Origin: Acanthochlamys bracteata
Lineage: Eukaryota; Streptophyta; Magnoliopsida; Pandanales; Velloziaceae
Direction of reading: 5' to 3'
NCBI GenBank assembly: GCA_019914995.1
Contig: CM034126.1
Coordinates: 3,787,001 to 3,851,000, forward strand
DNA: 64,000 nt
Both the position numbers and the translations under genes were made by a program. Below the pieces are notes generated by a model. It saw only the letters and a list, made by a program, of their open reading frames with translations. It was not told the origin of the DNA and made no database searches. This document shows, in pieces, positions 51,247-62,400 of this stretch; position 1 is the first letter of the stretch; the number at the start of each line of letters is the position of its first letter.

Positions 51247-54200
51247 ATGGAGTCGAGTTCTCTCCTTCGCTTCTTCTTCCTTCTTCTCTGCTGCGCTCTA
51301 ATTCTTCTCTTCTCCCGCTCTCTTCTTCCCTCCCCTTCTGACAACGATCTACGCTGCTCTCCTCGCTCTCTATGGTGCACCAACAGCGACACAAACCTTC
51401 GTTTCAATCCCAACAAACATTCCAAAAATCACGAGAACGAAGTGCCTCACCATCCTCTTGATCCGTTAACGATCGCCGAGATCAACACTGCTCGCTCTAT
51501 AATTCTCTCAGAGTTCCCTTTCTCCTCCTCTCCTTCTTCACTCACCTTTCACTCCCTTGTCCTCGACGAGCCTGAAAAGCTCACCGTTCTGTCATGGCGT
51601 CAGGGTGGCTCTCTCCCGCCTCGCAGAGCCAAAGCAGTTGTTCTATTCAACCGAAAGGCTTATGTGCTCTCCGTCGATCTTTCTACACGTTCTGTAACTC
51701 ATCTGCCGACACCGGCAACTGGTTACCCTGCTATGACTATAGAAGACATGACTAGTTCAATCTTCGCTCCCTTCATCGACCCGGTATTCAACCGGACAGT
51801 TCTTTCTCGCGGCGTTCGTCTCTCTGATCTCGCCTGTCTTCCAATCTCCACGGGCTGGTATGGTCCATCGGAGGAAGGAAGAAGAGTTATCAAAATCCAG
51901 TGCTACTCCGCTGAAGGAACGGCGAACTTTTACATGCGACCGATAGAGGGGCTTACCGTTCTCCTGGACATGGACACGAAAGAAATCATCTCTGTTTCCG
52001 ACAATGGCGAAAAAATACCTATACCGAAATCCACTGCAACAGACTACCGTTTCGAAGCTGTTCAGTCTAATCCGCCGCCAAGAAACACGAAGTCGATCAA
52101 CCCGATATCGATTGAGCAACCTGCAGGTCCCAGTTTCGAAGTCGTCGACGGGCATGTTGTTAGATGGGCAGGATGGGAGTTTCACATCAAGGCAGATGCA
52201 AGGGCGGGTGTTGTCGTCTCCGGCGTGACAGTTACTGACCCGGATAGTGGAGAGAGAAGAAGAGTTATGTACAAAGGTTTCGCTTCGGAGCTTTTCGTGC
52301 CGTACATGGACCCTAGTGAAGCTTGGTACTTCAAGACCTACATGGACGCAGGGGAGTACGGGTTTGGGCTTCAGGCTATGGCGCTTGTTCCATTCAATGA
52401 TTGTCCGAGAAACGCCTACTACATGGACGGCGTGTTCCCTGCAGCTGATGGCCGACCTTACGTAAGGAAGAATATGATATGTTTGTTTGAGAAGTATGCT
52501 GGAGATATTGGGTGGCGCCACTCAGAGAGCCCCATCACTGGCATGGAGGTAAAGTTTCTGTTCTTGTTTTTATTTTGTAGGTGTCCCAAAATGTTATTGC
52601 TTCAAATCCGAATGCTGAAATTGAGCTATCGATGATGATGGGCAGATAAAAGAGTCAAGGCCGAAGGTGACGCTGGTGGCAAGGATGGCTGCGTCCGTGG
52701 CTAACTACGACTACATTGTCGACTGGGAATTCCAGACTGACGGCCTCATTCGTGTGAAGGTGTGGTTTCCTCTGATCATGACATCTCTCAGTTTTCTAAC
52801 CCACCCTTCAGTTATCTGTAACATATCAACAGTTGTCTGTCAAGATCTTCTCGATGAAATTCTTTCACATATAGACTTGGATATCTTTTCTTTTTCATGT
52901 TTAAGAGGCTATAAGGAAGAAATTGAAACTCAAGCTGCTCACATATTATAATACAGAACAGAGCAAGCGATCTAAAGATGAAGAAAAGAACAGCTGACGT
53001 TGTCTTTTGTATGTATTAGGAAACTGGCTTGAGGGATATTTGTGTAGGACACGCATGAATTTGGATTCTAGCGAAAAAGAAATTTTATGGTAGGTATTAG
53101 TCATATACCACTAACCCAATAGCCAAAAAAAAAAAAAAATCTCAAGAACTATTAATTAGTTACTCAAATCCATTTTTATCAGCTAATAAGTGCAGAAGAT
53201 TGTTACATATCTTTTGCTTAAGGTCAAAATAATTCTGGGCTTCTAGCAACTCCTTATTTTTGTGCGTTTGGCAATGCGTATCAAAAATTGTTTTTCAATT
53301 TTTATTTTATTTTATTTTTAATATATATTTTATAAATATATAAAAATTTTATTTAAAAAATTTAAAAAATATATAAAAAAATTCTACAAAATGAAATTTT
53401 TTAATTGCATATTATTATTATTTTTTAGAAATAAAAAAAATAAACTTATTTTTTAAAAAAATAAAAATATTTTTTATCTTAAAAAAACTTTATTTCATAA
53501 ACACTTATAAATGCACCCTTAAATGAAACAGGTAGGACTCAGTGGAATTCTAATGGTTAAGGGATCACCTTACCTGAACATGAATGAAGTCCCCGAGAAT
53601 GAGGATATGTACGGCACCTTGTTGTCAGAGAATGTCATTGGAGTCATCCATGACCACTACATCACCTTTCATCTCGACATGGATGTTGATGGTGTTGACA
53701 ACTCGTTCGTGAAGGTCAGTCTTGCAAGGCAGGAAACCAAGCCCGGTGACTCGCCTAGAAAGAGCTACCTTAAAGCCACAAAGCATGTTGCCAAGACAGA
53801 GAAGGAGGCACGCGTTAAACTCAAGTTGTATGAACCCCACGAGTTTCATGTTGTGAATCCATCAAAGAAAACCAACGTTGGGAATCCGGTTGGCTACAAG
53901 GTTGTGACTGCTGGCACTGCTGCAAGCTTGCTAGACCATAACGATCCTCCTCAACAGAGAGGAGCCTTCACTAACAATCAGGTTAGAGATCTGTTCCTCT
54001 TCTGAGAATCACTGATGTAAAAATTTATATGTTAGAATCTTAAATGTATAAGAAGGTTAATATCTCCATTTATTTGCTAAGTTCAAATTTTAGATAATAA
54101 AATCATTTGACCATTTGTTGTGATCCTAGATGTGGGTGACACCATACAACAGAACTGAAGAGTGGGCAGGTGGTCTCTTCGTTTGCCAGAGCCAAGGAGA

Positions 54201-54521
54201 AGATACACTAGCCGTCTGGTCTGAAAGGTAACATGCATCACAAAAACTTCTTCGTATTCATTAGTATCTTAAATGACAGGAAAAGTTTCTTGACAAATGT
54301 CTCCTTGTAGGGATCGAACTATTGAGAACAAAGATATTGTCTTGTGGTACACACTGGGATTCCACCACATACCTTGCCAGGAGGACTTTCCCATCATGCC
54401 TACGGTTTCTTCGAGCTTTGAGCTCAAGCCTGTTAACTTCTTTGATATGAATCCCATACTCCGAATACCACCAAATCTTGAGAAGGATCTCCCTGTCTGT
54501 CGAGCAGCAGCTTCAGCTTGA
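51247..54521 (+). CDS. Copper amine oxidase (CuAO)
   Basis: Five exons, 51247-52548, 52646-52759, 53532-53981, 54130-54227 and 54311-54521, give 724 residues. The enzyme oxidises primary amines such as putrescine to aldehydes with release of hydrogen peroxide and ammonia. An N-terminal hydrophobic segment (about 8-25) is a signal peptide or anchor, so it is secreted or in the endomembrane system, not peroxisomal by this feature. The catalytic base is D367 in YMDAGEYG. The quinone-cofactor tyrosine is Y455 in NYDY, self-modified to topaquinone. Copper ligands are H512 and H514 in HDHYITF, plus a His in [12 protein letters not shown]. All key residues are intact. Intron 2 contains a MITE-like repeat. 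As I recall, Arabidopsis At1g62810 is the counterpart. Confidence 0.93.
53258..53520. repeat. AT-rich MITE-like repeat, copy m, inside CuAO intron 2
   Basis: Starts GTGCGTTTGGCAATGCG and ends CATAAACACTTATAAATGCACCC. The inverted ends and co-linear core match copies i, j and n. It ends only 11 bases before exon 3, so the intron acceptor lies beside the element. Confidence 0.6.
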
Positions 54522-57041
54522 GGTGTGGCCTGAGCTTCAAACCCCACGCGTAGATAATCAGAAAATTGTACATGGATGTGCCCAGAAAACTGAGCTGCAC
54601 CTATGATGCCCTTGCATGTATGCACTATGCATAATGTTGTTATAATGCATTGACTGGAAAGTAGAAGATTATCTGCTCTTAACTGTTGGATATCCATAGA
54701 ATGTTGAAGTCTAGCAGAACAGCATCTAGTTGAGATAAAGCACAAATAGAGACTCTTATCAAGAACACAAATAAGAGATAACATAGATAAGCGATAATAT
54801 AGACAGAGTTCTGTGATATAGAGATATGGCATTATTATTATGATGAACAAATCGAAATGGAAGTACTTTTGTAAAATAAGTACTATAATCATCTTCCTAG
54901 TTCTCGGACAAGAGTTAAACAAAGCTCAAGCTCTATCTGAAATACGATAAAACTATCACTATCTTCCGTAAAGCAAAACAATTATTAAAGCAAACCACAG
55001 GATTTGTTTCAGTGGTACCAAGCATCGCCTATCAAAAGCTGGATCATGCAGGCAAATGATTTGCTATCTAATATATGAGTGTTTTTTTGTTGCTTGAGAC
55101 ACTCAAACATAGCTCTCAACTAACCTTGTCATGGATTGGTTAGTTTATCTTATCTTTTTCTCCTAACAGTGGAGGCTGATCGGTTCGTTTGTTTTGAAGA
55201 TGGTATTACCCAATAGTGCTTTTAGCATCCCTCTTCAGCAAAAGCATTTAGCTTCAATTACCAGTGCTTTGATGATGAAAGACTAACAGAGAGATATTTG
55301 CACACTAAATTGACATGGACTTCCACAGAGATATTAGTTCCCTATCAGAATCCAATAACAGCTAACCTCTAGAAAAGTGTTTCACTTTCTTACCTTCTCA
55401 TCTGCATTAAAAAAGGAGAAAGGCACTTGCAAGGATTCCACGATTGGAGAAAGCGTATTGATTATCTCAGTCCTCCAGATAGAGTGCTATGAAATGTTGG
55501 GAGTAGTTACATTGCTAAAAGCAACCTTAGTACAATAGTCTTATCAAACATATGTGCACAATATTCTTGTCAGCCAAGATGCAACCAGTGCCAGAGGAGT
55601 GTAGGTCTTTGCTTATAAGAAGGTTCATTTTCTATTCTACAAAATTGAGATTCTTACTGTACTAGCTCCAACTTTCAAAATACAAGCTCCGATGAGCTTT
55701 CTTTAAGTAAACTTTTAACAACTAGAATTAATTTTCCATGAAAAATATATATATCCTTTTGCTTGCAGAAAGCAAAATTACTCTATAATTCTTAGGTTTA
55801 TGTACTTGAATGTATGTCCATTTACATGATGAATTACGTAGGTAAGATGGTACCCACATAAATGTTTGATCATTGAGTATCACTTCAGTCTAGATTATAG
55901 GAAAATACATACGACTTTTTACTAAAGGAAACCACAGAAGCATGCTTATGTGAGCTAGGTTAGGTCAGTCACAGGGTTACCAGTTAGGACGGTTAGAACT
56001 ACGATAATATAAAGAATATCCAAACGATTGGATGTCTCACATCAATTTATAATGTGAGCACCTATTGGGAACAGGTTTCTACTCAGAGTAAGCTACACAA
56101 AAAGAGCTGTCCATATATTCTTTGGATAAATTAATGAATTCACATATGGTTTTTTTCAGATATGAAGATAGGATCTAGCTATATATTCTTGATAACAATT
56201 TAGTTAGGTTCTGCTTTGTATCTGAATTGAAGGCATAATTTCACACCTTTTGGCACAGCTTATGATAAGCTGCTTATCAACTTTTTTCCATTTCATATTT
56301 TTTAATACATATTTTATAAATATATAAAAATTTATTTAAAAATTTAGAAAGTGTAGAAAAATTCTACGGATTGAGATCTTTTTATTGCATATTTTTATTA
56401 TTTTTTTGGAAGTAAAAAAAATGTAGAGCTCGTTTTTCAAAAAAAATAAAAATACCCTCCATTTTAGAAAAGTTCTATTTCATAAGCACTACTAAACGCC
56501 CCTTAAATGATCTCTTCCAATAATGAGTGCAGCACCTGCATGTAATTTCCTAATAATCAAAATCTATATAATATGCTGCTTCAAACTGTTTAGGAACATC
56601 AAGGTACTCTCATTTTTTGTGAAAAAAGAGGGCATTTCCTTGAAGGGAGTAGAACAACAATATGATTTACCTAGGTTACAACTGGAAGTCCTTAGTAGTT
56701 TAGCAGAACACATACTACAATGATTAAACAAAATAATATAAGTTCTAATAATCTGGCAGTTAAACAGTCTCAATTTCTACTATACCATAAGAACTTCCAT
56801 TTTTTTCTTATATAATCTGAAAAAGAATGACAATTGGATTTCTCTTGACACGATGCTCGAAACAAAAGTAAAACCTCTCACTATAAATTGTTACTTTGTT
56901 GATAGAACACTTGGAGTAACTTTGATAAACAAAGATACAACTGGCCCTTCTAACTATTCATCTTTTCTCCCTATAAATTGTTACTTAGTTGATAAAACAC
57001 TTAGGAGTACCTTTGATAAACAAAGATACATCTGCGCCCTT
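54522..57041. other. Convergent intergenic region between CuAO and LPA2, no gene seen
   Basis: Holds the CuAO 3' UTR, a MITE-like repeat at 56,241-56,512 and a tandem duplication of the LPA2 3' end at 56,881-57,063. The short open frames have no recognisable domains. Confidence 0.5.
56241..56512. repeat. AT-rich MITE-like repeat, copy n
   Basis: Starts CTTTTGGCACAGCTTATG and ends CATAAGCACTACTAAACGCCCC. The core is co-linear with copies i, j and m, and the ends are imperfect inverted repeats. Confidence 0.55.
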
Positions 57042-57063
57042 CTAACTATTCATCTTTTCTCCC
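56881..57063. repeat. About 90-bp tandem duplication spanning the LPA2 stop codon and 3' UTR
   Basis: Copy 1 is 56,881-56,970 and copy 2 is 56,971-57,063. Both contain CTATAAATTGTTACTT at the start and TTCTAACTATTCATCTTTTC at the end. Copy 2 includes the stop codon and last codons of LPA2, and copy 1 repeats them downstream. Confidence 0.8.
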
Positions 57064-58545
57064 TGAATATACTTGAATACTCCATACGCAGCTGTACCAG
57101 CAACAAACAAAAAGACCGTAGGAGTAAAGGATGGGTAGAGGTACTTAACAAAGAAATTGTCCCACTGTTCAGGCAAGAAGCCTGCAATGTCAAAAGAAAG
57201 GAAAATTAACAGAAAAGAAAACAGAAAGCAACACATATCCCCAAATTAGCAGGAAGCATGTCAACCATACAAAAACGAATGAACTAATAGTCATATCAAC
57301 TACTTACACAAAAATTGGTAGAATAAAGGGATGTGGATGCATAGAAAAAGGATTGAAGTTATGTGCTCTACTCTTAAATGACAAAAAGCTTCTTTCTTAA
57401 AACATTTCAAGGACCCCTATCCAATACAAAAGATTTGCTGACAGAATGCTATCTCACATTTTAGAATACTAAGTGTGAGTTGCAGGAGACAGTAACCAAT
57501 ACATTCGAGCTCTAAACATCATGCTATGTGTGTCGATCAGGTTTTTAGTAAGGTCAGAGCATGCAAAGCTTCCCTTCATTTTGTCACTTAATACTTCCAA
57601 TACCACCGTCAACGCTTTATGCTCTAGTACAGTTCAAATCTAACCATATGCACTGAAAGAGAGTGTCAACATGCAACAATAGCGGTGATTTATTTGTCAA
57701 ATAAACTCTTTCGAACATTTCTACTACTTCCACTAGATGAAATTAGTTTACAAGGTCATCAAAAAATCAGTTCTTAGGTCTTTCTAGGAATAATTTTGAA
57801 GCTTCCTAGGCATAAAAAATTGCAGCAAAGCTAATTTGTTCTAACACAACTTAAACAAGTACTTGTAGTGCTTGCTTATCACTAACATAGTTTCTCAAAA
57901 CTATGCTTATAGATGCAAAAGGAAGTTCAGACCTTGAAACAAAACTTTTCAGGTGGGAATTTGCCCCAGCAAACTAATGAAATTTCTGCAGTACTGCAAG
58001 TCGGGGCTCTTTCCATAAGTTCGTCCTTCCCTCAAAGGACAAATTACGTGGTATTACTAATGCAAGCTAATGAGTAACACCTCTCATCGAAACTATGCAA
58101 TAACAAGCAGAAGTTAGAGTTACAAAATTTGGAACCATGGTAAAATAGAAGTCAATTCGAAATTACCTGAAGCAGCAAGAGCAACACCTTCAACAAGAAT
58201 GAGAAGCCCAAGTCCAACCCACGTCAGCAGGAATGCACTCTCGTTGACTGTCCGGTTCTCAACGGTTTCACTCGACCCAATTTTCCTTTCTCCTGTTTGG
58301 TTAAGCGAAGAAGGCTTGGAAACAGGAGTTCGCCGGATAACCGAACCCCTCGCCCTCTCTGTGCTACCCTTTTTCTTCTTCTTGGATTCTGTTGCAGTTC
58401 CAAACCCGGTTCCGGTGGGCTTCTTCTCGCCAGAGCTCTCCCGAGGTTTCCCGCTATCAAGCTCCGCTCTCGACAGAGGGAAGGATCGCCGGTGTTTGAA
58501 GTCGGAGAGATGGAGGGAATGGGAGAGTAGCAACGAAGAGGCCAT
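57042..58545 (-). CDS. LPA2: LPA2-like thylakoid protein (photosystem II assembly)
   Basis: Two exons, 58167-58545 and 57042-57181, join through a split Gly codon to 172 residues, close to Arabidopsis LPA2 (At5g51545). The Ser/Arg-rich N-terminus looks like a chloroplast transit peptide and is followed by a lysine-rich linker (SKKKKKGS). Two membrane segments follow: FLLTWVGLGLLILVEGVALA (about 104-123) and FTPTVFLFVAGTAAYGVFKY (about 144-163), with a short loop GFLPEQWDNFFVKYLYP between. LPA2 is an intrinsic thylakoid protein reported to assist CP43 assembly into photosystem II; some newer work links it to photosystem I. The start is the first ATG of the open frame. Confidence 0.9.
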
Positions 58546-59412
58546 TGCTCGATTGATTAGGAAGGGATTTGGTTATAGAGCGTTATCCCCCTCCATGTTT
58601 AAACCAGCGGTAATAAGCACAGATTGTGATGGGTGTAATATTTAAATAGCTAACAAGTGAAGGTTAGCTTAAAACAAATACTACTTTCTATGATTTCAAA
58701 TTTATAGATCATAATTTTTTTTTTATACAAGAAATGTTCTTTTTATAAATTTAATAGGCAAGTATTATGATTGAGAGAAAATTTATCTTTTAAAAGAATG
58801 GTGTTTTGGCAACCTGGCAGAACTTTATTGTATTAATCGTATCTTAAAACTGATTTGGGGCATATGGCTTGAACGAAACAGAGGATCTTTCAGGAATAGC
58901 TTCTCCCGTGCGCATCATAGGGTATGTTTTAATTTTTTAACTCCATTTTATTATTTAAAATTTAAATTCGAATTAATTCACGTATTCTAATTATTAATTT
59001 AAATTTTATATTTAGTGTGATACTAAATTTTTTTGGTGTGAAAACTTTTTTAATAAATTATATTTTACATATTTTATTTATCATTTTAAATTTATTTAAT
59101 TAAATTTATTTTTTAAAAATTTATTTTTATAATGTTTAATAAAATTTATTTATGAAGAAACTGAAGCACGCGCATAGTAACATTGTGCTTGTTACTGAAT
59201 TTCACGTCTATATTGCAGCTCGGATCATACTCTTTGTGGGCACGTCTAATTGCAGTTAGGATGAAAATAAGTACAGTATACAGACTTTACATTTCGTCAT
59301 TAAATCCATTCAATAAGACAAGAAATTCAGTAACAAGCACAATGACTATAAGAAATTAATTAAACATGAGCAATCGACTATAAGAAGACTGAAAAAAGAA
59401 TGAACTTACATG
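58546..59412. other. Intergenic region between LPA2 and COG4
   Basis: Contains the LPA2 promoter, AT-rich DNA from about 58,920 to 59,160, and a perfect 23-bp inverted repeat in the presumed COG4 3' UTR. No coding run. Confidence 0.5.
59181..59344 (-). repeat. Perfect 23-bp inverted repeat in the COG4 3' flank
   Basis: CATTGTGCTTGTTACTGAAT plus TTC at 59,181-59,203 has its exact reverse complement at 59,322-59,344. The loop is 118 bases. The repeat starts 68 bases after the COG4 stop codon and may be transcribed as part of the 3' UTR. Confidence 0.85.
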
Positions 59413-62400
59413 CTACAAACTCAGGGCAGCAATGGCTTCAGGCTTGAAATCAACTCTAAGTCCCAAAACCCTTCTCACCTCAGCAGGAGTTAGCAGCCAT
59501 GTCATGTGGCCTGCATTTTCTCCCCAGAAATCAAGGATCTCTGTAACCTTCTCAAAATTCAAAATCGTTGTCATTTGGGAAAGACGTACAAATTTGTCCC
59601 TTACTGGCCTGTTAGTCATTCCTGTGAAATGATTCACCAAAGCCCTCACCTCCCTATCAAGCTGGAGTCCACCGAGTTGGCTGAACCGCTTTTGCATCAT
59701 GATAACTTCAAGCCTCCTCACAATGAAATCAATAATTAGGTGTACAAATGAATCGTAGTTGTTGACTGTCATTGCTGGCTTAAGCCAAGATATATTTGTC
59801 TCCACAGCATGAAGAAGCTTTTGAACCCAAGGGTCGTTTAACTCATTTTCCTCGTACTCAGCATCAGAGAGCTCATAATTGACAGTCCCAACACCATCAA
59901 GCACAGGACGAATACGGGGGGATACAGTAGCTACTAGCTGCTCCATGCCGGAATCTAGAACCTGCTTGAATGAGCTGCTGATGTCTGCCAGCTCAGATAA
60001 ACAGGATTTCACCTTTTCTCTGTCAACAGGTGCTGGAAAGACCTGTTTCATTCCAAAATGCATCAAGTTAATGAACGTTGTATAGAAGTGTATCAACAAG
60101 AAAATCTTCCTATCTAACTATTCATAGGAATGAAGGTTGCTTTGATCAAAGAATAAAAGCAAGATAAACTTCTCAGTTCACATATTCTTGTACTTTTAAC
60201 TAGCCTGTAGTAAAAGTATCTAATTTCCTTCCTTAACAACCAATGTTAGGCATGAAATTTCCTCTAATCAAAGGAACTACTCTCATCAAATATCCTTGCT
60301 TTTGGAAGTATTACTTAGCAGGCACAGGAAATCATACTGGTGACTAACTTAGGATAAGTTAAAAAATGGGTGCTCTCAAGATTAAGTTTATTGTCCCACA
60401 AATTGCTGATTAGAGAGATACATATTCAGTATGGTTTTAGGGGAGTTTGAGAATTATGTATGCATAACATTCCAAAAATTGTTGTCAAGTTTTTGCCAAA
60501 CCACTTTTCATTTATAAAGTGCCGTGTAAAAATAGCACAAAAATCAGTTAAAACCATGGTGAAAGTAGTCATAGGGAGGTCTTCATATTTGCATTAGCAT
60601 CCCATGTGATAGAACCCCTTGTCACCGTCTTCCATCATTTGACATTACATACAACATATTTTGAGTATTTTTCATAATATTTTAGTTTTGAGTTGGCTTG
60701 AGCTCGTAAGACCAAAAAATATTACTCCTTATTGGTTCTCATTTGCTTGGACGAGATAGGACCAAGTAGCTTATGAAAAAACTTGTAACATATAAGTGCA
60801 CCCATTTTTTCTAAGTGCACCACTATTAACTTATCTGCACTCTTACACATCTACCACTTCTGAACACACCTGTCATTCATCTTTTAACTCTTAAAACTTC
60901 AGATAGAACATATAAGAGCCATAAGGTACCTGTCGGTAATGATCTCTAGAAAGTATTTCTCATTGTTGGTGATCTATAAAGCATCCTCTTTATATACCTC
61001 AAGAATAAGGTTCAAGATAAAGTTACATTCTAGTGATAGAATACAATTTGAAGTATTACACCAGACTAGATAGTGGTTACTCTCGAACGCTCCTGCTAAG
61101 TGCTCTCATAATACCATTTCAATTTTCACTTGATTGATTTCTATCATCAATTTCTCCTAAAGGTCCCGTTGAGTGCTTCCTAACTTCATAATTTTCATGA
61201 ATTGCAAAATTGCCTGCTTCCTAACTTCATATTACTAGTCCTTTATTCTAGCTCCAATTCAAAGAAAATAGTCCATATCATTCTGTTGCTGCTGATATTT
61301 TTATTTTCAAATCTATCTCAATACTCTAACTCAAGCTAATGCCTGAATACTGTTAGCTTCCCATAGCCATATCTAAGCTTTAATTAAAATGATATCTACA
61401 CAGGTACTAATGAATAGTAATTCTACAGGCGAGAAGGGAAGAAGCTCAAAGTCTTTGCGCCTGCAATTCCCTATAGCAATATTGTCGATACTGATTAACA
61501 CCGATAACTTAGTAATAGCTCTTACCAAAAAAATAAATAATAATAGCACTCAAAAGTCCTGAGAATTTAGATTTGGCTTCTAATCCGTATGATCTGTTTG
61601 GGTTGTAGTGTATGCGCATCACTTACTGGGTTAATAGTTTTGCACTTATAACGCTAAATTCCTGCCTTATATTAACCCTTCTTATTTTTTGGTGATTAAT
61701 TGATTCTGTTCTGCTCATAACAGCCTGCACACATCTTTAGAGTTGCTTTCAAAATTATCTCAGAAATTTTTTAAAAGTTGGTATCACCATCTTTTTATTT
61801 TTGGCTAAGGTCACTCCAGTGGGAGAGCTGTGTTATGGGTGACCTTATTGCACGGTTCAGAGAGTTCTTTCCACAGTCCCTTCATATATCACATAAATTG
61901 CAAATTCGCAGGACCATTATGGAATTTCTCCTGTTAAAGAAATGAAGTTGTGCAACTAGACCTTGTGTTAAGGTATTTATAAGAGAACATTTAATATGCA
62001 AAAGACTCTAGATTTGTACTAAACTAGGTACATTTACCAAAAAAATCAAATAAGCAGCTTAACAATTCACATCAAGTATCACATTGTATCTTGTAAAGAC
62101 TATTAACTAATGTAAGTATCCTAGATCTCTTCTAAGCATACTTGCACAAAAATTTGAAGTAAAGAGTTAAGGGGAATGAGATGTGCACTAGGAGTGCGAG
62201 GTGCTAAGATGTGGGTGTGGGTGAGGGCTGTGAGGCAATAGTGTTTTGTATAATAACAATAAAAAACCTCAAGTTTGAAGCCATATACTTCGAAAACATA
62301 ATACACCTAACAAGTTTTTGCTCATTGTTTTAGAAATTGAGAACTCCGGTTAGCTAGAAAATTGCTCAATTCTGCCAAACTATCTGATCCAATTGCTGAA

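Noticed and set aside
51757..52521. 254-codon minus-strand frame within CuAO exon 1
   Set aside because: It is antisense to a well-conserved coding exon and has no recognisable domain.
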